This document shows positions 1-7,683 of a stretch of 64,000 nt of DNA, piece after piece. Source of the stretch: Photobacterium sp. GJ3 (GTDB taxonomy: Bacteria > Pseudomonadota > Gammaproteobacteria > Enterobacterales > Vibrionaceae); contig NZ_CP073579.1 in the NCBI RefSeq assembly GCF_018199995.1, forward strand, positions 1,426,001-1,490,000, written 5' to 3'. The position numbers and the translations under genes were made by a program. Under the pieces are notes generated by a model. It saw nothing but the letters and a program-made list of their open reading frames with translations, searched no databases and was not told the origin of the DNA. Position 1 is the first letter of the stretch. Each line of letters opens with the position of its first letter.

Positions 1-2195
1 AGATAAAATCTCAACGTGGTTTAGGCCATTCTGTCGAATCACTCACAGCACCCGGACGAGGCTTCAGCGCATCAACGTCACTGGGTTCCCGCCTGCGCGG
101 GAACGACAAACTTCATACAATTCATACAATTACCGTCATTCCCGTGCAGGCGGGAATCCATAGAGCGCTGGGTTAAAAGCACGCGAGCATCAGAATTGAA
201 CAAATAAACTCACAACAAGGTTCCACCATGCTTCGGGATCATTCTCAAGTGGGTACAGCGCCTAAACGAGGCTCCGTCGCATCAACGTCACTGGGTTCCC
301 GCCTTCGCGGGAACGACACAGGTTTGGCATGAGTGGTAGAAAACGGAATCGTGACTCAAACTTCATACAATTCATGCAATTACCGTCATTCCCGCGCAGG
401 CGGGAATCCATAAAGCACCGGGTTAAAAGCACGCGAGCATCAGTATTGAACAGATAAAATCTCAACGTGGTTCAAGCCATTCTGTCGAATCGTTCACAGC
501 GCCTAAACGAGGCTCCGGTGCATTCACGTCGCTGGGTTCCCGCCTGCGCGGGAACGACACAGGTTTGGCATGAGTGGTAGAAAACGAAATCGTTACTCAA
601 ACTTCACATAATTCATACAATTACCGTCATTCCCGCGCAGGCGGGAATCCATAGAGCGCTGGGTTAACAGCACGCGAGCATCAGAATTGAACAAATCAAC
701 TCACAACAAGGGTCCGCCATGCTTCAGGATCATTCTCAAGTGAATACAGCGCCTGAACGAGGCTCCGTCGCATCAACGTCACTGGGTTCCCGCCTTCGCG
801 GGAACGACAAAATTCATACAATTACCGTCATTCCCGCGCAGGCGGGAATCCATAAAGCACCGGGTTAACAGCACACAAAAATCATCATGGAACAGATAAA
901 ATCTCAACGTGGTTTAGGCCATTCTGTCGAATCGTTCACAGCACCCGGACGAGGCTTCAGCGCATTAACGTCACTGGGTTCCCGCCTGCGCGGGAACGAC
1001 ACAGGTTTGGCATGAGTGGTAGAAAACTGAATCGTGACTAAAAACTCATATAATTCATACAATTACCGTCATTCCCGCGCAGGCGGGAATCCATAAAGCA
1101 CCGGGTTAACAGCACACAAAAATCATCATGGAACAGATAAAATCTCAACGTGGTTTAGGCCATTCTGTCGAATCGTTCACAGCACCCGGACGAGGCTTCA
1201 GCGCATTAACGTCACTGGGTTCCCGCCTTCGCGGGAACGACAAACTTCATATAATTCATGCAATTACCGTCATTCCCGCGCAGGCGAGAATCCATAAATC
1301 GCCGGGTTAAAATCACGCGAGCATCAGAATTGAACAAATAAACTCACAACAAGGTTCCGCCATGCTTCGGGATCATTCTCAAGTGAGTACAGCGCCTAAA
1401 CGAGGCTCCGGCGCATGAACGTCACTGGGTTCCCGCCTTCGCGGGAACGACACAGGTTTGGCATGAGTGGTAGAAAACGAAATCGTAACTCAAACTTCAT
1501 ACAATTCATGCAATTACCGTCATTGCCGCGCAGGCGGGAATCCATAAAGCGCCGGGCTACAAACACACAAAAATCATCATGGAACAGATAAAATCTCAAC
1601 GTGGTTTAGGCCATTCTGTCGAATCACTCACAGCACCCGGACGAGGCTTCAGCGCATCAACGTCACTGGGTTCCCGCCTTCGCGGGAACGACGAATGACT
1701 TTAAATTCAACCACTTACCGTCATTCCCGTGCAGGCGGGAATCCATAAAGCACCGGGCTACAAACACACAAAAATCATCATGGAACAGATCAAATCTCAA
1801 CATGGTTTAGGCCATTCTGTCGAATTGTTCACAGCGCCTGAACGAGGCTCCGGTGCATGAACGTCACTGGGTTCCCGCCTGCGCGGGAACGACACAGGTT
1901 TGGCATGAGTGGTAGAAAACGGAATCGTGACTCAAACTTCATATAATTCATATAATTCATGTAATTACCGTCATTCCCGCGCAGGCGGGAATCCATAAAG
2001 CACCGGGTTAACAGCACGCGAGCATCAGTATTGAACAGATAAACTCACAACAAGGGTCCGCCATGCTTCAGGATCATTCTCAAGTGAATACAGCGCCTGA
2101 ACGAGGCTTCAGCGCATCAACGTCGCTGGATTCCCGCCTGCGCGGGAACGACAAAACTCATATAATTCATGCAATTATCGTCATTCCCGCGCAGA
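1..2195. repeat. Tandem array of palindromic repeats (left part, before the IS)
   Basis: About ten units of roughly 200-250 bp lie head to tail. Each carries two inverted 20-mers, GTTCCCGCCTGCGCGGGAAC (or the GCCTTCGC variant) and ATTCCCGCGCAGGCGGGAAT. The second matches ATTCCC-N8-GGGAAT, the form of the Neisseria dRS3 repeat. Spacers are of two kinds. One starts agataaaatctcaacgtgg (near 1, 452, 893, 1134, 1586, 1787). The other starts with an acaacaagg block (near 200, 694, 1334, 2035). Short open frames across the array are by-products of the palindromes. No gene is supported here. Confidence 0.9.
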
Positions 2196-3637
2196 CGCAA
2201 TGCTGTTCGGTTAAGAGGATTCCTTCTTTTTTCTGTTGCTTTTTAACGGATATTTATTCGGCCTCATCTTGACCGCCCTTTCATAATTTGGGCGGTCTGG
2301 CTTGGGGAGAATCAGATCTTTCAGAGTATCCGTTAAATCTTTGAGTCGTGCTGGTATCGACTGTAAGTTTTTCGTCTGGCATATCGCTGTATAATCATAC
2401 AAAACGACCTTAAAACCGAGTTTAAAGCTGATTCTTAGAGGGCTAACTTTCGCCTCCTTTGCCGCTAGAGCCATTTCGTAACGGATCAAATTATAAGCAA
2501 GTAACAGCCCGTATAATTCCTGGTAGACCAAAGTAATTTTCTTACTTCTTAAGGCAATGGCTTTGCGGAGCATCGTGCATTTAATTTCACGATATCCTAG
2601 TTCAATTTCCCAACGCTGATGATAGAGTTCGATAATTTTAGCGGCATCATACTGACTTTTCGGTAACGATGTCGCGAGAAAGCGTTCCGGGAAGCCTTCA
2701 AATTGATAGCGGATGACCCGAAAGTGCCACTCTTGCGGTAATGATGGTGACTGTTTACGCGCATGGGGGCTTAGCTTTCGTTTCACCAACCAGTCGTTAT
2801 CCGTGTATTTATCCACGATTTCAAAGTTGATGTCTTTCTTCAATGGTGTCACCCAGTGGCGATCATGACCTCGACTTTCAATATGATGAAGCAACTCAGC
2901 ACTATGATAGAGCTTATCCATCAGCAGGACTGAGTGATCGTCGATATCATCCACCAACTGTGATGCTTGCGTGATTTCAGCCTCTCGATAAGGTCCGGCT
3001 GCTGCTTTAAGGATCAACCGCGAAGCGGTATCCATTAAGCAGGTCAACTGCATTACTGGATAGCCGGACTGGTACTCGGAAGCCGTGTTTGCAGAGCCAA
3101 AATGCTCTCGGCATTCTGGCGTATCTTCTACACGGAATTGGGTACCATCAATGGCATAAACTCTGAGACCTTCCCATTTATCGACCTCAACTTGTTCTGA
3201 CCAGTGACTGGCGCTTTGATGAAAGAGCCACTGAATGGGCTCGACGCCCAACCTTTTACGAGCCTCAGTTAATGAGCTTTTAGCAGACAGCAGTGCATTA
3301 TCTAACTGTTTGGAATTTAAAGCTAATTGCTCAGCGACCGTATGGATAGACTCTTGCCTAAGCAAAGACATTCCAATCACGAGCCTGAGGATATCTTGCG
3401 GCTGAATTTTGCGACGCCTGACCGTAGCATGAGATGTCATGCTCAAGGCATTGTTGACCCACTCAAAGGGCAAGTGAGCATTTAACACCTCTAAATAATC
3501 ATTCTTGAGTGGGTAGCTTGAAGAAAAGTCTTCTAATTCAGCAGCAAACATACAGGCTCCTTTCAGTTGAACCGATAGTTTGCTCGAAATTAAGGATCGT
3601 TCAAGTCCTTAATTTTCCTTAAACGATCAGCATTGCG
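2196..3637 (-). mobile_element. Complete IS4-family insertion sequence
   Basis: The element is 1442 bp, close to the 1426 bp of E. coli IS4. It is bounded by imperfect inverted repeats of about 20 bp: CGCAATGCTGTTCGGTTAAG on the left and the complement of CGCAATGCTGATCGTTTAAG on the right, with two mismatches. It interrupts an ATTCCC-N8-GGGAAT palindrome of the surrounding array. CGCGCAG is present at both junctions and may be part of the target duplication, but the palindromic target makes its exact length unclear. It encodes one intact transposase. Confidence 0.88.
2211..3551 (-). CDS. IS4-family transposase
   Basis: This 446-residue protein is the DDE transposase of the surrounding insertion sequence. 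Likely catalytic residues are Asp135 (in AIDGTQ), Asp212 (in LLMDKLYH) and the Glu of the YREK signature at about residues 309-323. That signature reads Y-x2-R-x3-E-x6-K, as IS4 transposases require. The length is close to that of the E. coli IS4 transposase (about 442 residues). The ATG is preceded by a good AAGGAG ribosome site, and the stop lies just inside the left inverted repeat. The frame is intact, so the element could be active. Confidence 0.95.
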   Translation of the reverse strand: MFAAELEDFSSSYPLKNDYLEVLNAHLPFEWVNNALSMTSHATVRRRKIQPQDILRLVIGMSLLRQESIHTVAEQLALNSKQLDNALLSAKSSLTEARKRLGVEPIQWLFHQSASHWSEQVEVDKWEGLRVYAIDGTQFRVEDTPECREHFGSANTASEYQSGYPVMQLTCLMDTASRLILKAAAGPYREAEITQASQLVDDIDDHSVLLMDKLYHSAELLHHIESRGHDRHWVTPLKKDINFEIVDKYTDNDWLVKRKLSPHARKQSPSLPQEWHFRVIRYQFEGFPERFLATSLPKSQYDAAKIIELYHQRWEIELGYREIKCTMLRKAIALRSKKITLVYQELYGLLLAYNLIRYEMALAAKEAKVSPLRISFKLGFKVVLYDYTAICQTKNLQSIPARLKDLTDTLKDLILPKPDRPNYERAVKMRPNKYPLKSNRKKKESS

Positions 3638-3820
3638 CGCAGGCGGGAATCCATAAAGCACCGGGTTAACAGCACGCGAGCATCAGAATTGAACAGATAA
3701 ACTCACAACAAGGGTCCGCCATGCTTCGGGATCATTCTCAAGTGAGTACAGCGCCTGAACGAGGCTCCGGTGCATTCACGTCGCTGGATCCCCGCCTGCG
3801 CGGGAACGACAAAGGTTTGG
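3638..3820. repeat. Palindromic repeat array (right remnant after the IS)
   Basis: The second half of the interrupted palindrome (CGCAGGCGGGAATCC) resumes directly after the IS. One more spacer of the acaacaagg type follows, then a final CCCCGCCTGCGCGGGAACGAC palindrome. The array ends about 90 bp downstream of the last R-body gene, which reads towards it. The hairpins might help end that transcript, since no separate T-tailed terminator was seen there. Confidence 0.85.
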
Positions 3821-3907
3821 CATTTTCTCATGTGGGTAATGTTTTCAATGCGAAGCGTGTTGGTCATCATCCACAATCAAATCACGACACATCAAATACT
3901 AAAATCG

Positions 3908-4240
3908 TCATTCCTGCTCCTTCATGGTGTTCCTGAGCTGGGCATGCAAATCATCCAGGACGCATTTTAAGTTCAGGTGGGACTGTTCAACGTCATCCAT
4001 CTGCGTCTGGACATACTGCTGGATATCGGTATTGAGTGCTTCTAAGCTGGCTCTGATTTGTGCCAGACGTTCAGCCGAACGATGTTCAAATACCTCAAAA
4101 TCAAAAATATCCTGGCTGCTGTCTGTATGATTTTCTCCGTGCGATTTTGAATGATCTTGATTTGATCGATCCGCTTCCCGCTCCGAGTAACGCGCGTCTG
4201 AAATCTCCATCGCTTCCGACTCAACATTGCTTTCATTCAT
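3908..4240 (-). CDS. Small acidic coiled-coil protein, last gene of the R-body locus
   Basis: This protein of about 110 residues has no family I recognise. The first half is polar and acidic. The second half (roughly residues 50-110) is predicted coiled coil with regular hydrophobic spacing (LAQIRASLEAL, VEQSHLNLKCVLDDL). There is no signal peptide or membrane segment. It overlaps the stop of the preceding membrane-anchored Reb-like gene by 8 bp. An AGGAGG ribosome site serves either the ATG at 4240 or a GTG one codon earlier. The overlap suggests co-translation, so an assembly or chaperone role for R-bodies is possible but is inference. Confidence 0.75.
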   Translation of the reverse strand: MNESNVESEAMEISDARYSEREADRSNQDHSKSHGENHTDSSQDIFDFEVFEHRSAERLAQIRASLEALNTDIQQYVQTQMDDVEQSHLNLKCVLDDLHAQLRNTMKEQE

Positions 4241-4757
4241 CACTGTTTCCTCCTGAGATAGGCTGGCTGATCGAATTCGAATTAAAATTCACATCAATCA
4301 GACTGGTAAAACTCAACCGGTGAAAAATTTCATACCCTGCCCAGACCAGCGCAAGCAGGATTAAAAACGCAAAGATAAACTTCTTGTTATTTCGCCAGAA
4401 ACGGACCAAGGCATGAAAGATAGTGTGGGCACGTGGCGCCGTCTTTGTCGGTTCTGGCGTCGCTGCCGTTGTATTTCCCGATGCCGAATTGGACTCACCC
4501 GTGACTTTCCCGCCGGATTTTGCCTGTAAAATCCGGGCACAGGCATTGGTGATCGATGAAGATGACACCATCTGCGCATTTTGCTGGGAGATAATGGCAT
4601 TCTGCATGCCTCGGGACAGGCTGTCTGCAAACATCGTATCAATCATTTCACTGGAATAATTGCCGCGAAACAAATCTTCGGAGAATATTTCAGACATCTC
4701 CGGATGCGTTTGTTTGGTCTCAGTCTTGGTCTGCTCCTTCCCTGATTTACTGTCCAT
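4233..4757 (-). CDS. Membrane-anchored Reb-like protein of the R-body locus
   Basis: This 174-residue protein has a Reb-like stretch at about residues 38-80 (a Ser/Ala-rich helix with QQNAQMV, resembling the QQQANVM of the neighbouring RebB proteins). A Gly/Ser/Thr/Pro linker follows, then one transmembrane helix at about 127-146 (FIFAFLILLALVWAG) and a short polar tail. The open frame extends upstream, but the ATG at 4757 has a GGAGGA site four bases away and makes a short overlap with the preceding gene, so it is chosen. Reb proteins are usually small and soluble, so the membrane anchor is unusual. It could tether R-bodies to the envelope, which is inference. Confidence 0.72.
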   Translation of the reverse strand: MDSKSGKEQTKTETKQTHPEMSEIFSEDLFRGNYSSEMIDTMFADSLSRGMQNAIISQQNAQMVSSSSITNACARILQAKSGGKVTGESNSASGNTTAATPEPTKTAPRAHTIFHALVRFWRNNKKFIFAFLILLALVWAGYEIFHRLSFTSLIDVNFNSNSISQPISGGNSDE

Positions 4758-5046
4758 GGGTTCCTCCATCATTCCGGCTGCTGATCGACTGATAGACCCT
4801 GGTAAATATATTAATAAAGTGATCGGTTGAGTTCTTTGCCTGAGAATTAATGTCATCAATTGCTTTCAGATAATTCACATCTCCGGTTTCGATGAAATTA
4901 GCGAGCGCAACACCCGAAGCCGTTGATAGCAGGGTGTTCATTTCTCTCAGGTTATTGGCTGCATCCTGCACCGCTAATGCGCCCGATTGTGCCAGAGATT
5001 TATCAACCATATTCTGAGTTTTCACATCGGATGAATTACTTTTCAT
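4747..5046 (-). CDS. R-body locus accessory protein, about 99 residues
   Basis: This small Ala/Ser/Asn-rich helical protein has weak likeness to RebB-family proteins in its middle part (SLAQSGALAVQDAANNL and the following helix). No signal peptide or membrane segment is visible. The ATG at 5046 is preceded by AAAGG at eight bases. An in-frame GTG three codons upstream is less likely. It follows a terminator-like hairpin and overlaps the next gene, so it heads the accessory half of the locus. Its function is unknown. Membership of the Reb group is inferred from position and composition. Confidence 0.7.
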   Translation of the reverse strand: MKSNSSDVKTQNMVDKSLAQSGALAVQDAANNLREMNTLLSTASGVALANFIETGDVNYLKAIDDINSQAKNSTDHFINIFTRVYQSISSRNDGGTHGQ

Positions 5047-5071
5047 GACTGCCACCTTTCAACAAGTTAAG

Positions 5072-5110
5072 AAAAACCCAAAGCCACTCCCGAAGGAATC
5101 AACTTTGGGC
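5072..5110 (-). terminator. Intrinsic terminator or attenuator inside the R-body locus
   Basis: On the minus strand, CCCAAAG and CTTTGGG (5103-5109 and 5077-5083) form a stem that is followed directly by TTTTTC. It lies between the third reb gene and the accessory genes. It could let the structural genes be made in excess, with partial read-through into the membrane and coiled-coil genes. Confidence 0.65.
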
Positions 5111-5135
5111 TGGAGTCTATTCAAATCAGCGAATA

Positions 5136-5417
5136 TTAACGGCGAGGTTCTGCTGGCAGATCCAAGACCTGAGTGGTTACTTTCCCGGTGACTGCATTGC
5201 CGGTATTCATCAGTGCATTAATGCCCTGTACCGTGGCGGCCTGCCACATGACATTCGCCTGCTGCTGACCGGTGGTGAGGTTCTGCGCACTGATGGCCAG
5301 AGCCTGGCTGGTGGTCATCATCAGATTCCCCATGGCCGTTGCTGGCGTATCACCCAATACTTTCGTATTGACCTGTGTCACGGAGTCTGTGACTTGTTCA
5401 TTGACATAGTTTGGCAT
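5136..5417 (-). CDS. RebB-family R-body structural protein
   Basis: RebB-family proteins polymerise into refractile bodies, coiled protein ribbons that can unroll. This 93-residue protein shows the family core: TQVNTKVLGDTPATAMG, a Ser/Ala helix (SQALAISAQNL), then QQQANVMWQAATVQGINAL. It is nearly identical over residues 8-35 to the preceding, frameshifted paralogue, indicating recent duplication. An AGGAAAG ribosome site precedes the ATG. It is the last gene before an internal terminator. No signal peptide is present, as expected for a cytoplasmic polymer. Confidence 0.9.
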   Translation of the reverse strand: MPNYVNEQVTDSVTQVNTKVLGDTPATAMGNLMMTTSQALAISAQNLTTGQQQANVMWQAATVQGINALMNTGNAVTGKVTTQVLDLPAEPRR

Positions 5418-5466
5418 GTGCTTTCCTTAATTTTCAGTGTCCAAAAAGGGCCTGTGCTTTACAGGA

Positions 5467-5741
5467 TTATGGGTTTGATGGCAGTGTCAGTACCTGAGAA
5501 GCGACTTTACCCGTCACTGCATCACCGGTATTCATCAGGGCATTAATCCCTGCACCGTCGCCGCCTGATACATCACATTGGCCTGTTGCTGACTCGTGAC
5601 CAGATTTTGTGCAGCAACCGAAAGTGACTGACTCACGGGTAACATCAGATTCCCCATTGCCGTGGCTGGTGTGTCTCCCAGAACTTTCGTATTCACTTGC
5701 GTGACCGAATCAGTGATTGAACCATCAACTGTATTTGGCAT
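5467..5741 (-). pseudogene. RebB-family R-body protein, frameshifted near its C-terminus
   Basis: The frame starts well, with a GAGGAG ribosome site and the RebB core (TQVNTKVLGDTPATAMG, QQQANVMYQAATVQG), but stops after 68 residues at 5535. Its 93-residue paralogue has cattaatgccctg where this gene has cattaatccctg (5541-5552), so one G (plus strand) is missing after 5547. Restoring it gives INALMNTGDAVTGKV and a natural stop at 5467, for 91 residues in all. The cause is either a recent mutation removing the last third of one R-body subunit or a sequencing error. The intact remainder of the shifted frame argues for a very recent event or an artefact. Confidence 0.85.
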
Positions 5742-5858
5742 ACATTTCTCCTCAATTTAGATAATCATATGGTTTATACAGCAACCATGTGGCACAACCT
5801 GATGCTGAGTGATACAGCAAAGATCAACACCAAGTCTTTCTGAATCAGCGATAAATCT

Positions 5859-6107
5859 TTATGACGACTCCCCAAGGAACAAAGCTTTATCTGCTGCTAA
5901 AGTCGTTGCAAACATACTATTTCTACCCTGAACACCAGAGGCTTGCTGAATGATGTACATTTGCTGCTGATTGGAAATGCAATTGTAAAATGACATTCCC
6001 AATGATTGGCTGCTCGCTGAAATCAGATTCGCAGCCGAATTCGAGGACATGAGCCCTAAAGTCAGCAATGAATTATCTGCGACTGCATTCGATATGATTT
6101 GACTCAT
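5859..6107 (-). CDS. RebB-family R-body protein, divergent member
   Basis: This 82-residue protein is the first reb gene downstream of the regulator. It keeps the family pattern (Ser/Ala-rich helices, NLISASSQSLGMSF, then QQQMYIIQQASGVQGRNS) but lacks the TKVLGDTPATAMG block of its two neighbours. R-bodies of other species need several different Reb proteins, so this may be a minor or nucleating subunit. GAGGGA precedes the ATG. The 252-bp gap upstream carries a 7-bp inverted repeat (TTGTTGA at 6169-6175, TCAACAA at 6195-6201) amid an AT-rich stretch. It is a plausible promoter region for the operon, though no clear -35/-10 pair was seen. Confidence 0.8.
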   Translation of the reverse strand: MSQIISNAVADNSLLTLGLMSSNSAANLISASSQSLGMSFYNCISNQQQMYIIQQASGVQGRNSMFATTLAADKALFLGESS

Positions 6108-6359
6108 GAATCCCTCGCTCTCGTCGATGTTCTATTTCATTGTCGTCTTCATCCGACACGCTGCTTCTTTGTTGATATAAATATATAATCCACCTCAACA
6201 ATTATCTCAGCGAAACAAATGATCTTCCCGGGGGTTTATACGCAGCTTCCGTGAAATGCTTTCTGACGGATAAAAGCAGGCGCACAAACAGCATCAAAAC
6301 AATCACATCAGGACGGGCTTCAGATGCTGTGTCACAGCAAAGGAACACCGGTAAAGCGC

Positions 6360-7412
6360 TCATCTTCTGGCGATACACTGCAACTTGCGTTGTTGAAAGC
6401 GATATTGTCTCGGTGTGCATCCAACATAACGTTTGAACATTTTTTCGAAGTGGCTTAAATCACCAAATCCGGCGGATAAACTCACCTCGGTAATTTTACA
6501 CATCGGCTTTTCATCAATGAGCGTTTTCGCATAATGGACTCTGACCTGAACCAGAAGTTTTTTGAAGGACTGACCAATATATCGTCGAAACAGGTAGGAT
6601 AAATGAGAAGGGCTGGTAAAAGAGGATTTTGCGATGTCATCTAAATGAATGTCTTGCGTAAAATTGTTTCTAATAAATGACAGTGCTTTCTGTAACCCCG
6701 GATGATATTTACGGAACACAGTCGACTGCTCATCGAATATCAGTTCGATAATATCAGGCGGAATGTCACCACGCTCATCTAGGGGTTGCTCCTCTCGCAA
6801 ATCATGGCTTTGATTGAGAAAGCTTGGAATATGTGAAAATGCATCCGGTTGAAATCCCTGAACACTCGGTAAACTCACTTCCAGGCAAGGTTTGAGCAAG
6901 CGCATAATCAGTTCAAAATACGTGGTGTTTTTCGACAGCGTATCCACACGTTCCGTACAAGAGACAATCAGCTGAATATCATTCTCGGCGAGTTTCTCCA
7001 TCAACTTGTCGACCTGAATCACCTCAATCAGACAAAGTTTCTGTGCCTCAGATAAGCGATCAATTTCTGACAGGTAAAGCGTGCCTGACGTTGCTCTGGA
7101 TATCCCTTCCCGCAGGCATTGCTGATACGCATCTGCCGTTTCTAACGATGCTGGAATCACAATAAACTGGCCCGCATCCCGCTGGTAATCATCCTGAGTG
7201 CTCAACGATAATTGTTCAGGGCCGATGTCACTGTAAATCAACACCGGCAATCGGCGATCAGAGCAAATGCTCATCTGGCTGTTGGCATATCTTGCTGTCG
7301 CAGTTTTGCCCGACAGCGGGTATTTATAACGCATCTGATCATGTGCATCACGGGAGTTGGCATGGAGAGAACCACCCAACGGACAGGAATCTGAATATTT
7401 GCTCTGTGCCAT
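6360..7412 (-). CDS. Hybrid regulator: degenerate NtrC-type AAA+ region plus AraC HTH
   Basis: This 350-residue protein ends in a typical AraC/XylS DNA-binding domain (about 245-345: IHLDDIAKSSFTSPSHLSYLF, then ITEVSLSAGFGDLSHFEKMFKR). Its first half resembles the sigma-54 activator AAA+ fold: PVLIYSDIG where Walker A would lie, and GTLYLSEIDRLSEAQ (110-124) where NtrC has the Walker B segment. QLIVSCTERVDTL follows where NtrC has the sensor strand. The Walker A Gly-Lys-Thr is missing and the Walker B Asp is Ser, so ATP hydrolysis is unlikely. AAAGGA precedes the ATG. It lies directly upstream of the reb genes on the same strand and probably controls them. That role is inferred from position. 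Confidence 0.8.
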   Translation of the reverse strand: MAQSKYSDSCPLGGSLHANSRDAHDQMRYKYPLSGKTATARYANSQMSICSDRRLPVLIYSDIGPEQLSLSTQDDYQRDAGQFIVIPASLETADAYQQCLREGISRATSGTLYLSEIDRLSEAQKLCLIEVIQVDKLMEKLAENDIQLIVSCTERVDTLSKNTTYFELIMRLLKPCLEVSLPSVQGFQPDAFSHIPSFLNQSHDLREEQPLDERGDIPPDIIELIFDEQSTVFRKYHPGLQKALSFIRNNFTQDIHLDDIAKSSFTSPSHLSYLFRRYIGQSFKKLLVQVRVHYAKTLIDEKPMCKITEVSLSAGFGDLSHFEKMFKRYVGCTPRQYRFQQRKLQCIARR

Positions 7413-7643
7413 AGAAAAGTCCTTTTGCAGAGGTTGAATGCTTCATGGGTATCCTATGACGTCTGAAATCAGGTAAATCGGGATCAACAATGAAAATCAC
7501 AGCCTTACCTATGAACCTGATTGGGTACTCAATCGATTGGGTTGAACGTTACGAGGGACTTTTCTCTGCGTTTCATTTCAATAAGGAAGCAATCACGTCA
7601 GTCAGACATACAGACGGTATTCGCCGGTCCATGAAGTGCGTTC

Positions 7644-7672
7644 AAAAAAAAGAGCGCAAACGCGCTCTTTTC
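7644..7672 (-). terminator. Intrinsic terminator of the cellulose operon
   Basis: On the minus strand, AAAGAGCGCG-TTT-GCGCTCTTT is followed by a run of T. It lies 12 bp after the bcsC stop codon. The rest of the 271-bp gap to the R-body regulator holds no supported gene. Confidence 0.85.
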
Positions 7673-7683
7673 ATGAGGTAAGA

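Noticed and set aside
1-2200. Resemblance of the first array to a CRISPR
   Set aside because: Units are 200-250 bp with similar spacers and internal palindromes, not short repeats with unique 30-40 bp spacers. No cas gene is present.
5535-5741. Programmed frameshifting in the short reb gene
   Set aside because: No slippery heptamer or downstream pseudoknot is visible. A single missing base relative to the paralogue explains it better.
7490-7681. 63-residue plus-strand frame between the R-body regulator and bcsC
   Set aside because: No ribosome site, and its end runs through the bcs terminator hairpin.
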